Part shown: piece by piece, positions 17,863 through 24,983 of the stretch
Layout of the letters: every line of letters begins with the position of its first letter
How positions within the stretch are numbered: the first letter of the stretch is position 1
Translations under genes and position numbers: made by a program
Notes under the pieces: generated by a model
Told to the model about the DNA's origin: nothing
The model's input: only the letters and a program-made list of their open reading frames with translations
Databases searched by the model: none
NCBI RefSeq assembly: GCF_027497215.1
Contig: NZ_CP114904.1
Location: 3,308,001-3,372,000, forward strand
Origin: Micromonospora sp. WMMD812
GTDB lineage: Bacteria; Actinomycetota; Actinomycetes; Mycobacteriales; Micromonosporaceae
DNA: 64,000 bases
Direction of reading: 5' to 3'

Positions 17863-18636
17863 TTAGCGGGGGGTGGCGGTGCGGGGGTTGAAGCCGTACG
17901 GGAGTTCCAGGCGGTGTCGGGCCAGCAGGTCGTCGTCGGCCAGCAGGTCGGCGGTGGGCGCGTCGGCGGCGATCCGCCCGCCGTCCAGGATCACCGAGCG
18001 GTCGCACAGCTCCGCCGCGTACGGCAGGTCGTGGGTCACCATCAGCAGGGTCACCGGCAGGCCGCGCAGGATCTCGGCCAGCTCTCGCCGGGCGGCCGGG
18101 TCGAGGTTCGACGACGGCTCGTCGAGGACCAGGATCTCCGGATGCATGGCGAGCACGGTCGCGACCGCCACCCGACGGCGCTGGCCGAACGAGAGATGGT
18201 GCGGCGCCCGGTGCCGGTGCGCGCTCATCCCGACCGCCGCCAGCGCCTCGTCGACCCGAGCGTCCAGCTCGGCGCCGCGCAGCCCGAGGTTGGCCGGGCC
18301 GAACGCCACGTCCTCCGCCACCGTGGGCAGGAAGAGCTGGTCGTCCGGGTCCTGGAAGACGATGCCCACCCGGCGCCGCACCTCGGCCAGGGTCGCCCGG
18401 TCGGGCGTGACGGTCAGCCCGCCGACGCTCACGCTGCCCTCGGTCGGCGTGAGGATGCCGTTGAGGTGCAGCACCAGCGTGGTCTTGCCGGCGCCGTTCG
18501 GGCCGAGCAGCGCCAGCCGCTCGCCGCGCGGCACGGTGAGGTCCACCCCGTGCAGGGCCTGGTGCCCGTCCGGGTACGCGTACCGGACGCCACGGACGTC
18601 CAGGCTGGGCGCTGTCTGTTCCACGGCGTGGATCAT
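17863..18636 (-). CDS. cbiO: CbiO-type ECF transporter ATPase
   Basis: ABC ATPase of 257 residues that powers a cobalt or nickel ECF importer. Visible motifs: Walker A GPNGAGKTT, Q-loop FQDPDDQLF (typical of CbiO), signature LSFGQRRR, Walker B ILVLDEPSSNLDP, and a switch histidine in VTHDLPYA. ATG at 18636 overlaps the CbiQ stop as ATGA; a longer in-frame start would lie inside cbiQ. It is last in the four-gene operon and ends just before the palindromic repeat. Confidence 0.94.
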   Translation of the reverse strand: MIHAVEQTAPSLDVRGVRYAYPDGHQALHGVDLTVPRGERLALLGPNGAGKTTLVLHLNGILTPTEGSVSVGGLTVTPDRATLAEVRRRVGIVFQDPDDQLFLPTVAEDVAFGPANLGLRGAELDARVDEALAAVGMSAHRHRAPHHLSFGQRRRVAVATVLAMHPEILVLDEPSSNLDPAARRELAEILRGLPVTLLMVTHDLPYAAELCDRSVILDGGRIAADAPTADLLADDDLLARHRLELPYGFNPRTATPR

Positions 18637-19403
18637 CCCAGCACCAGGGCGGTCGCCGCGATCGAGGCCGCCAGCACCGGCACGGTGGCTGCGACGAGCC
18701 ACTGCCCGGCCGTGGCCGCGCCCGCGCCCTGCCAGACCGCCGGCATCCGGCCGGAGTAGCCGCGGGACAGCATCGCCAGGTAGACCCGCTCGCCCCGCTC
18801 GAACGCGCGCAGGAAGAGCGCGCCGACACCGGCCGCGAACCCGCGGAGTTGCCAGAGGAAGCGGGGGTCGTCGCCCCGCGAGATCCGGGCCACCCGCATC
18901 CGCCGGGCCTCACCCACCAGCACGTCGAGGTAGCGGAGCATGAAGGTGGCGATCTGGGTGAGCACCTGCGGGCAGCGCAGCCGGTCCAGGCCGAGGATCA
19001 GGTCCCGGGTCGTCGTGGTAGCGGCGAGCAGCAGCGAGGCGAGGACGCCGAGCGTGCCCTTCGCCAGGATGTTCCAGCTGCCGTACAGACCGTCCACGGA
19101 GAGGTGCAGCCCGGCGACCGTGATCCGCTCGCCCGCGCCGAGGAACGGCAGCGCGACCGCGAAAAGCACGAACGGCAGCTCGATCAGGGCCCGGCTGAGC
19201 AGCCAGCGCGGGCCGACCCGGGCCAGCGCGGCGACCGCCGCCACCAGCAGGGCGTACCCGCCGAAGGCCCAGAACGCCTCGCGCGGGGTGGCCACCACCG
19301 CCACGGTGAAGACCACCATCGCCACGATCTTGACCTCGGGGGGCAGCCGGTGCACCGGCGAGGAGCTCTCGCGGTAGAGCACGTGCCCGTGCCCGGCGCC
19401 CAC
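18633..19403 (-). CDS. cbiQ: CbiQ-type ECF transporter T component
   Basis: Membrane T component of 256 residues with about five helices. The coupling region has the family's Ala-Arg-Gly-like signatures (ARRMRVARISRGDD and RVYLAMLSRGYSGRM) that contact the ATPase. It links the CbiM substrate-binding unit to CbiO. GTG at 19403 is used: it lies just after the stop of the PDGLE gene. There is no strong ribosome site, so coupling is likely. The N-terminal HRLPPEVK motif is typical of CbiQ. Confidence 0.9.
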   Translation of the reverse strand: MGAGHGHVLYRESSSPVHRLPPEVKIVAMVVFTVAVVATPREAFWAFGGYALLVAAVAALARVGPRWLLSRALIELPFVLFAVALPFLGAGERITVAGLHLSVDGLYGSWNILAKGTLGVLASLLLAATTTTRDLILGLDRLRCPQVLTQIATFMLRYLDVLVGEARRMRVARISRGDDPRFLWQLRGFAAGVGALFLRAFERGERVYLAMLSRGYSGRMPAVWQGAGAATAGQWLVAATVPVLAASIAATALVLG

Positions 19404-19408
19404 CGTGG

Positions 19409-19903
19409 TCAGGCCCGGCCGCCGGCCGGCTCGCTGCCGGCCGCCACGCCGGCGTCGCCGGACGTTCCGGTGCCGTCGGACTCCCCGCTGCCGGCGGCCG
19501 CTCCGGTGCCCTCGGGCTCCCCGGTGCCAGCGGACGGCCCGGTGCCGGCGGCAGATCCCGCGGTGGCGACCGAGCGGCGGCGCAGCAGCCAGAAGACGCC
19601 GCCGCCGATCGCGAAGGTCAGCAGCACGCCGAGCACCCCGGAGAGACCGGTGGAGAGGAAGGCGTTGTCGATGCCGCGTACGCCGTAGTCGGCCAGCGGG
19701 CTGTCGGCCAGCTCGTGGTCCTTGGCCTGCTGGGCCGGGCAACTTCCGCCGGTGATGTTGTCGTCGGCGTCCACGGTGCAGCCCTTGAGCAGAGACGAGT
19801 CCAGCCCGTCGGGGTGCGACGAGGCGTAGTTGCTCACCACGCCGGCGAGCAGCAGGGCGACCAGCAGGCCGCCGACGACGAACGCCCAGGGACGCTTGCT
19901 CAC
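19409..19903 (-). CDS. PDGLE-domain (CbiN/NikN-like) accessory protein
   Basis: A 164-residue protein with a first membrane helix (residues ~7-27), the PDGLE-like motif SSHPDGLDSSLL, an extracytoplasmic loop with two cysteines (GCTVDADDNITGGSC), a second helix and a disordered Gly/Ala/Ser/Glu tail. This domain replaces or resembles CbiN in cobalt/nickel ECF importers and assists the CbiM unit. GTG at 19903 overlaps the CbiM stop (GTGA) and has GGAGG upstream. The long acidic tail is unusual in length. Confidence 0.85.
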   Translation of the reverse strand: MSKRPWAFVVGGLLVALLLAGVVSNYASSHPDGLDSSLLKGCTVDADDNITGGSCPAQQAKDHELADSPLADYGVRGIDNAFLSTGLSGVLGVLLTFAIGGGVFWLLRRRSVATAGSAAGTGPSAGTGEPEGTGAAAGSGESDGTGTSGDAGVAAGSEPAGGRA

Positions 19904-20616
19904 CGGACACCTCCAGCAACCGGAACGGTGGTCGCGGCGACGGGCCGGAGCCCGCGCAGCGCGTAGACGAGATCGGGTCGGACCTTGGCGACGGTGACCA
20001 CCGTGGTCGCGGTGATGAGGCCCTCGCCGATGCCGATCAGCAGGTGGGCGCCGGCCATCGTGCCGGCCAGGCCGGCCAGATTGCTGCCGAGATCCGTGGT
20101 GCCGCCCAGCCAGTACTCGAGAACGAAGCCCTGGGACGCGACGACCACGCTGAGCACGGCGGACACGAAGGCGGTCACCGCGAGACCGGCGGGCGTCCGC
20201 GGCAGCACCCGGAGCAGGAGCGCGATCAGCAGGTACGCCGCGGCGGTGCCGATCAGCGCCATGTTGGTGATGTTCAGGCCGAGCATCGCCACGCCGCCGT
20301 CGCCGAAGACCAGCGCCTGCACGACCAGCACCACCGCCACGCAGAGCGCGCCGACCCAGGGACCGACCAGCATCGCGGCGAGCGCGCCGCCGAGCAGGTG
20401 GCCACTCACCCCGGCGGTGAAGATCGGGAAGTTGAGCATCTGCACGGCGAAGATGAACGCCGCGACCAGGCCGGCCATCGGGGCCAACCGGTCGTCCAGG
20501 TCCCGCCGGCCACGCAGGACGCAGATGGTGAGAGCAGCCAGTGCCAGTGCCGCGAACACCGCGGCGACGGGACCGTCGATGATCCCGTTCGAGATGTGCA
20601 TCGCCAGGGTTTCCAC
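19900..20616 (-). CDS. cbiM: CbiM/NikM-type substrate-binding membrane component
   Basis: About 238 residues with six to seven helices. The MHISNGIID motif near the start supplies the N-terminal metal-binding His typical of CbiM/NikM, and SGHLLGGALAAMLVGPW is the family's second metal motif. It binds Co2+ or Ni2+ outside and passes it in with CbiQ and CbiO. GTG at 20616 is chosen because GGGAGG lies 5 bases before it. However, known family members start at the MHI methionine, here ATG 20601, since the free N-terminus binds metal; the true start is open. Nickel is favoured by the Nur-like box upstream. Confidence 0.9.
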   Translation of the reverse strand: METLAMHISNGIIDGPVAAVFAALALAALTICVLRGRRDLDDRLAPMAGLVAAFIFAVQMLNFPIFTAGVSGHLLGGALAAMLVGPWVGALCVAVVLVVQALVFGDGGVAMLGLNITNMALIGTAAAYLLIALLLRVLPRTPAGLAVTAFVSAVLSVVVASQGFVLEYWLGGTTDLGSNLAGLAGTMAGAHLLIGIGEGLITATTVVTVAKVRPDLVYALRGLRPVAATTVPVAGGVR

Positions 20617-20683
20617 GCGACCTCCCACGCGTCGGCGGGTCCGTCCACGCCGGCGAGGTCAGACTATTTCCCGAACCTTTCTC

Positions 20684-20700
20684 TTGCAAAGATCTGGCAT
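20684..20700. promoter_or_regulatory. Nur-like operator upstream of cbiM
   Basis: TTGCAA-N5-TGGCAT has the spacing of the Streptomyces Nur (nickel Fur-family) box, TTGCAA-N5-TTGCAA, with a full first half and four of six matches in the second. It lies 68 bases before the cbiM GTG in an AT-rich patch. Confidence 0.4.
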
Positions 20701-20778
20701 TAAGCGAAGATGTTGATCACCAGGCCACGGCGCGCCGGGGTCGGCCCGGCGTCCGACACCAGCGGTAGGGTCAAGGCC

Positions 20779-21255
20779 ATGACCGCTCCCGCCCGCCTCT
20801 CCCCCGGTGACCCGGCCCCCGACTTCACCCTCCCGACCGACACCGGCACCACGCTCTCCCTGGCCGGCCTGCGCGGCCGCACGGTCATCCTCTACGCCTA
20901 CCCGGCGGCGATGACCCCCGGCTGCACCAAGCAGGCGTGCGACTTCCGGGACTCGCTCGACTCGCTGCGGGCGGCCGGCTACGAGGTCATCGGCATCTCG
21001 CCGGACAAGCCGGAGAAGCTGGCGAAGTTCCGCGAGCGCGACATGATCACCTTCCCGCTGGTGTCGGACGCCGACAAGTCGGTGCTGACCGCCTACGGCG
21101 CGTTCGGCGAGAAGCAGCTCTACGGCAAGACGGTGACCGGCGTGATCCGCTCGACCTTCGTCATCGACCCGGACGGGAAGATCGAACGGGCGCTCTACAA
21201 CGTCAAGGCCACCGGGCACGTCGCCAAGCTCCGCCGCGACCTCGGCCTCGACTGA
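20779..21255 (+). CDS. bcp: Bcp/PrxQ-type thiol peroxidase
   Basis: A 158-residue peroxiredoxin that reduces hydrogen and organic peroxides in the cytoplasm. The peroxidatic cysteine Cys49 and likely resolving Cys54 lie in YPAAMTPGCTKQACDFRD. GISPDKPEKLAKF and STFVIDPDGKIE are family-typical. ATG at 20779 is used; an upstream in-frame ATG at 20710 would add a non-homologous extension over the shared promoter with cbiM. Confidence 0.94.
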   Translation: MTAPARLSPGDPAPDFTLPTDTGTTLSLAGLRGRTVILYAYPAAMTPGCTKQACDFRDSLDSLRAAGYEVIGISPDKPEKLAKFRERDMITFPLVSDADKSVLTAYGAFGEKQLYGKTVTGVIRSTFVIDPDGKIERALYNVKATGHVAKLRRDLGLD

Positions 21256-21294
21256 CTGTGAGCACCTGCCGCACCGGGCGCTTACGGTGCGTGG

Positions 21295-22239
21295 GTGATC
21301 CGATACAACTACACCCCGGCCACGCTCGCCGAGGCGGCGGCCGCCGCGCGCAGCATCGCCGAGGTGATGCGGCTGCTCGGAGTACGGGTCAGCGGGGGCT
21401 CACACGCCCACATCAGCCGCCAACTCAAGCGCTTCGGGATCGACACGTCCCACTTCGACTCGTCGCACGCCACCGGGCGTCGTCGAGGCCCACGTCGCAC
21501 GACGCCATCTCAGCTCCTGGTGAGGTCGCCGGACGGCGCCCGACGGACGCCCGGTGTCCGCCTGAAGTGGGCTCTCGGCACGCTGGGGGTCCCGGAGGAG
21601 TGCGAGGAGTGCGGGGCCGGGCCGATCTGGCGGGGCTCGCCCCTGGTCCTGCACGTTGATCACATCAACGGCGATTCTCTCGACAACCGACCACCCAACC
21701 TGCGTCTCCTGTGCCCGAACTGCCACAGCCAGACGCCGACCTACGCCGGCCGTGCCCGGTCGACACGGGGGGACCCGACTCCCGTGGCCTCTCCGGGTAA
21801 GCGCCGTCCGACGGACGCCGCCGCAGGGGACGAGTCCCTCGCCCGACACCACGACCTGGTGGGCCTCTTTCAGAAGATCGATGCCCAGGAGTTGACGGCG
21901 AAGGAGGCCGCACGACGGATCGGCTGCCACCCCGCCCGCCTGCATCGACTCCGGTCCCGGCCTGAGCAGAGCGGGGTGCTGGCGCCGCGACCCGGCCGAC
22001 GCTGGCGGGCCGCCGCCCGCCGGGACGTGGTGATCGCACAGGCTTTGGCGAACCCGGAATTCGGGCCGAATCGCTTGGCCGGGTTGCTCCGTGCGCTGCC
22101 GGGCGGCGGGCACCGTGTCAGTCACGGCACCATCTCGGCGATCCTGCGCGAGGCCGGGCTCAACATCGTCGCGGCCCGACGCTCTAGACTCTCTACCGCA
22201 AGCGGGAGTGGCGAAATTCGGCAGACGCGCAGGATTTAG
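21295..22239 (+). CDS. HNH endonuclease with helix-turn-helix flanks, ending inside tRNA-Leu
   Basis: GTG start. Residues ~1-50 look like a HTH (ATLAEAAAAARSIAEVMRLL). The HNH core spans ~95-150: ECEECGAGPIW, LHVDHINGDSLDN, NLRLLCPNCHSQT, giving two zinc CxxC pairs and the catalytic His-Asn-His set. Two further HTH-like segments follow (TAKEAARRIGCHPARLHRL and a last one around SHGTISAILREAG). The family includes homing and restriction-associated nucleases. The last 12 codons lie inside tRNA-Leu and the stop TAG is its anticodon. Either the gene evolved this end or it was cut by an insertion or deletion at the tRNA. Confidence 0.8.
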   Translation: MIRYNYTPATLAEAAAAARSIAEVMRLLGVRVSGGSHAHISRQLKRFGIDTSHFDSSHATGRRRGPRRTTPSQLLVRSPDGARRTPGVRLKWALGTLGVPEECEECGAGPIWRGSPLVLHVDHINGDSLDNRPPNLRLLCPNCHSQTPTYAGRARSTRGDPTPVASPGKRRPTDAAAGDESLARHHDLVGLFQKIDAQELTAKEAARRIGCHPARLHRLRSRPEQSGVLAPRPGRRWRAAARRDVVIAQALANPEFGPNRLAGLLRALPGGGHRVSHGTISAILREAGLNIVAARRSRLSTASGSGEIRQTRRI

Positions 22240-22286
22240 GTTCCTGTGTCCGAGAGGACGTGGGGGTTCAAGTCCCCTCTCCCGCA
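22202..22286 (+). tRNA. tRNA-Leu (TAG)
   Basis: 85 bases with acceptor GCGGGAG/CTCCCGC, anticodon stem CAGGA/TCCTG around loop TTTAGGT (anticodon TAG), a long variable arm (GTGTCCGAGAGGACGT) as in class II tRNAs, and T-arm GGGGGTTCAAGTCCCC. Discriminator A; CCA is not encoded. The anticodon is also the stop codon of the HNH gene. Confidence 0.96.
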
Positions 22287-22411
22287 CGATCAGCACCAGT
22301 TCACCCGACAACCGGCCCGGCGGTGCTGGCCGAGCGGCGGCCCGTCCAAGGTGCTGTCGTCCGCGTCACGATCGTGGGCCAGCACCGCGCCGCGCGGGCG
22401 AGGATGGCGGC

Positions 22412-22957
22412 GTGAGCCTGCGTTTCGTCCTCGAACCCGGCCTGACCCCCGACCTGCGCGAGCAGATCGTCGCGCTCTGGACGGACGTCTCCAACGCCGG
22501 TGGGGCCGTCGGCTTCGTGCCACCGGTGACCGCCGCCGACGTCCGTACGCTGGCCGACCCGACGTTCGCCGGGATCGTCGACGGGCCGGACCGGCTGCTG
22601 CTCGGCTACGCGGATGACCGGCTCGTCGCGGCCCTGATCTTCAGTGACAACCGGTTCAACCTCAAGGCGCACTGGTGCGTGCTGAAGCGGGTGATGGTCC
22701 ACCCCGACACGCAGGGCAAGGGGTACGGGCTCGCGCTCATGCGCGAGGCCGAGCGCCTCGGCCGCGAGCTGGGCCTGAGCGCGCTGCACGTCACGGTGCG
22801 GGACGGGCTGGGCCTGGACGCCTTCTACCGGCGGCTCGGGTACCGGGAGATCGGCCGGCTGCCCGGCGCGTTGCGGGTCGCCCCCGGTGACGACCGGGAC
22901 GAGGTGCTCATGTGGCTGGACCTCAGGCCGGCCGGCGCGGCGGCCGTCTCGGCGTAG
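22412..22957 (+). CDS. GNAT-family acetyltransferase
   Basis: A 181-residue N-acetyltransferase. The acetyl-CoA pocket is visible as CVLKRVMVHPDTQGKGYG, with the Q/R-x-x-G-x-G/A loop (QGKGYG), followed by LMREAERLGRELGLSALHVT and AFYRRLGYREIGRLPGA. Substrate is unknown. GTG start at 22412 with GAGG 8 bases upstream. It begins 125 bases after tRNA-Leu. Confidence 0.9.
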   Translation: MSLRFVLEPGLTPDLREQIVALWTDVSNAGGAVGFVPPVTAADVRTLADPTFAGIVDGPDRLLLGYADDRLVAALIFSDNRFNLKAHWCVLKRVMVHPDTQGKGYGLALMREAERLGRELGLSALHVTVRDGLGLDAFYRRLGYREIGRLPGALRVAPGDDRDEVLMWLDLRPAGAAAVSA

Positions 22958-23028
22958 ACCCGCAGGCCACGCGGCACGGCCGCCGGACACTCCGGCGAGG
23001 CCGGGTGAGCCTCCCCACGTAGCGGAAG

Positions 23029-23352
23029 CTAAGGCAGTGGCCCGCCGGCGCGCTCCCGCAGCACGCCGGCGGCGACCGCGGTCAGCGATCGCAGCGGCTC
23101 GGCCAGCTCCGGCCGGCCGCGCAGCACGTCCTCCAGCCGGACCCGCCACCGGCCGGCCTCGAGCAGGCCGGGCAGTTGGTCGGTCGCCGCGCGCAACCGT
23201 TCCCGGGTCTCGCCGAGGGCCGCCCGGTCGGCCGGGCCGAGGAGCTCGCCGACCTCCGCGCTGAGCCAGGTGAACAGGTCCTCGTCGTACACCGATCCGA
23301 CGAACACCCGGGCCGTGTCCCACGCCACCCGGGGCTGGTGCAGCACCGTCAT
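23029..23352 (-). CDS. Small helical protein, function unknown
   Basis: A 107-residue protein from ATG 23352, which has an excellent GGAGGTGACGAG site. It is predicted mostly helical (DEDLFTWLSAEVGELLGPAD, then ALGETRERLRAATDQLPGLL) with no membrane segment or known motif. Longer in-frame starts run into the tandem repeat and are rejected. It stands alone between the GNAT gene and the repeat. Confidence 0.65.
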   Translation of the reverse strand: MTVLHQPRVAWDTARVFVGSVYDEDLFTWLSAEVGELLGPADRAALGETRERLRAATDQLPGLLEAGRWRVRLEDVLRGRPELAEPLRSLTAVAAGVLRERAGGPLP

Positions 23353-23411
23353 CTCGTCACCTCCGGCACGCCGTGTCACCATCATCGATCGGCGTGCCGC
23401 CGCCGACAAGG

Positions 23412-23566
23412 CCCGATCAGCCGCCGCCACAACGCCGATCAGCCGCCGCCGGCGACCCAGCCCGATCAACGGCCTCCGGGGACACGGCCCGATCGGCTGC
23501 CGTCGGCAATTCGGCCCGATCAGCGGCCGCCCGCGACACTGCGCGATCGGCCACCGGCCACACGGG
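23412..23566. repeat. Degenerate 27-base tandem repeat
   Basis: Six units start near 23412, 23434, 23461, 23488, 23515 and 23542. Each begins with CCCGATC or a variant (GCCGATC, CGCGATC) followed by a GC-rich arm. Four units are exactly 27 bases; the first is 22 and the last about 25. It fills the gap between two minus-strand genes. Confidence 0.8.
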
Positions 23567-23572
23567 CCCGAG

Positions 23573-24391
23573 TCAGCCCTCGACGGTCACCGGGTCGCCC
23601 ACGGCCACCGGCCCGGTGTCCATCGGGACCAGGTGCAGTCCGAAGAGGAGCTTCTGCCGGACGTTGCGGTGCCGGCCGAGCGTGCGTAGCGGCTCCCGGC
23701 CGCGTACCCCGGTCTCCTGGTCGACGGTGGTGACCACGCACCGGTCGCACGGCCCGGCGGCACGGAACGGCACGCCACCGACGCGCAGCGGCCGGCCCAC
23801 CCAGCCGTCCTCGGCCCAGGCCGGCGCGCCGTCCACCACCAGGTTGGGTCGGAAGCGGGTCATCGGCACCGGCTCCTCACCGGCCTCGGCGAGCCAGTCG
23901 TTGAGCGCGGTCAGGGAGGCGGCGTTGGCCAGCAGCAGCGGGTACGCGTCGGCGAAGCTGACCCGGTCGCCGGTGTCGTGCTCCCGGTCGTCGGCGGGGA
24001 GGTGCCGGGTCGGACGGGCCAGCCAGACCAGCCGGACCGGCCGGTCGAGCAGGGCGCTCATCCAGGCGTCGGCGGCCGGCCCGGCGGCCAGCGCCGGGAC
24101 CGGCTGCTTCCGGCTGCGGAACGTCCGCACCGGCATCGGGTCACCCTCGGCCGGCTCGGGCACGTCGAGGTCGGGCCGCTCGTCGGCGCGCAGCACGAGG
24201 CCACCATCGCGGGACACGGCGCGCAGCCCGACCAGGCGGGCGCTCTCCCGCTGGGTGACGCCGACGCCGTCGGCGTCGACCACCATCCACCGCCGGTCGC
24301 CGGCCAGGCCCCACGGCAGCACCGTCGCGGTCTCCTGGTCGAGCCGGTGTGAGCCCTTGACCGGGTAGGTGTGGATCGCGCTCAGCCGCAT
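23573..24391 (-). CDS. MOSC domain protein (YiiM/mARC-like)
   Basis: About 272 residues. The N-terminal MOSC_N beta barrel (residues ~1-115) includes the entry HTYPVKGSHRLDQET and WMVVDADGVGVTQRE. The C-terminal MOSC domain contains FADAYPLLLAN, RFRPNLVVDG and the molybdenum-cofactor cysteine motif GPCDRCVVTTVD. Such proteins reduce N-hydroxylated compounds using a Moco; the electron partner is not encoded nearby. ATG at 24391 is used; a GTG lies one codon upstream. It ends at the tandem repeat. Confidence 0.9.
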   Translation of the reverse strand: MRLSAIHTYPVKGSHRLDQETATVLPWGLAGDRRWMVVDADGVGVTQRESARLVGLRAVSRDGGLVLRADERPDLDVPEPAEGDPMPVRTFRSRKQPVPALAAGPAADAWMSALLDRPVRLVWLARPTRHLPADDREHDTGDRVSFADAYPLLLANAASLTALNDWLAEAGEEPVPMTRFRPNLVVDGAPAWAEDGWVGRPLRVGGVPFRAAGPCDRCVVTTVDQETGVRGREPLRTLGRHRNVRQKLLFGLHLVPMDTGPVAVGDPVTVEG

Positions 24392-24437
24392 CACGCCACC
24401 CTGTCATGGCCGAGTTCGAACGGCTATCCGTCAGCAA

Positions 24438-24494
24438 CGACGTGAATGTTGCGGGCATCCACCCGTGCGGTACATGTCCGCAACGTTCACGTCG
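24438..24494. terminator. Long inverted repeat at the 3' end of the toxin 1 operon
   Basis: Arms 24438-24454 and 24478-24494 pair over 17 bases with one mismatch (CGACGTGAATGTTGCGG against CCGCAACGTTCACGTCG). The distal arm covers the stop codon of the immunity candidate. It probably terminates the toxin 1 transcript. Confidence 0.6.
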
Positions 24495-24942
24495 CCAAGC
24501 CCAGCGTGACCGGGTAATCCTCAATGCCATACAAGGAATCGATGTGCGACTTCGCGGCCGTCATCGCCTCTTCGACGTCCAAGCCGTCCGACCTCCTCTC
24601 ATACAGCACGTGCGAGCCCGGCTCGAACCTTCCCACCGATTCGTCGAGATGAGCTTCGACGAGGGATGCGACTCGCACCTCATCAATCCGGAAGGTCAGC
24701 ACGAGGCGGACCACGAATACGTTGGACTGTCCAGCATTGATCGACGAGGACACCTCGAGAGAACTTCGGATGTCCACCGACGATTCCTGGTCCGTGGCGT
24801 GCGTGAGTAAGTAAGGAAGGTGAACTCCGCCTGCCACGTAGTCATACCTGAGCCAGATCTGTCGCCCGTATTCCCCGATCGCAAGTTGAGTTTGGTGCAC
24901 GAGGCCGACTAGCGTCATGGCCAGCCGGTGGTCCGGTTTCAA
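24487..24942 (-). CDS. Candidate immunity protein for toxin 1
   Basis: A 151-residue protein of no recognised family, 41 bases downstream of toxin 1 in the same orientation. That position, its small size and its lower GC than the surroundings are what immunity genes of polymorphic toxins show. TTG at 24942 is the start, with GGAGG at 6 bases; the next ATG is 8 codons in. No signal peptide is visible, so it should neutralise a cytoplasm-acting toxin such as an RNase. The sequence is alpha/beta in character (FVVRLVLTFRIDEVRVASLV). Confidence 0.7.
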   Translation of the reverse strand: MKPDHRLAMTLVGLVHQTQLAIGEYGRQIWLRYDYVAGGVHLPYLLTHATDQESSVDIRSSLEVSSSINAGQSNVFVVRLVLTFRIDEVRVASLVEAHLDESVGRFEPGSHVLYERRSDGLDVEEAMTAAKSHIDSLYGIEDYPVTLGLAT

Positions 24943-24983
24943 ATCAACCTCCGATCAGGCCGAGCATCGAGACAGGCCCCAGC

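Noticed and set aside
20617..20778. Cobalamin riboswitch upstream of cbiM
   Set aside because: The gap is short and lacks the conserved B12-box-like GCCACTG pattern; a Nur-like box fits better.
20659..21219. Minus-strand frame opposite bcp
   Set aside because: It mirrors a clear peroxiredoxin on the plus strand and has no domain.
21295..22239. HNH gene as an intein or group I intron homing endonuclease
   Set aside because: No interrupted host gene or intron structure is visible; it is a free-standing frame with its own GTG start.
23412..23566. CRISPR array
   Set aside because: The units are contiguous 27-base repeats without unique spacers, and no cas genes are present.
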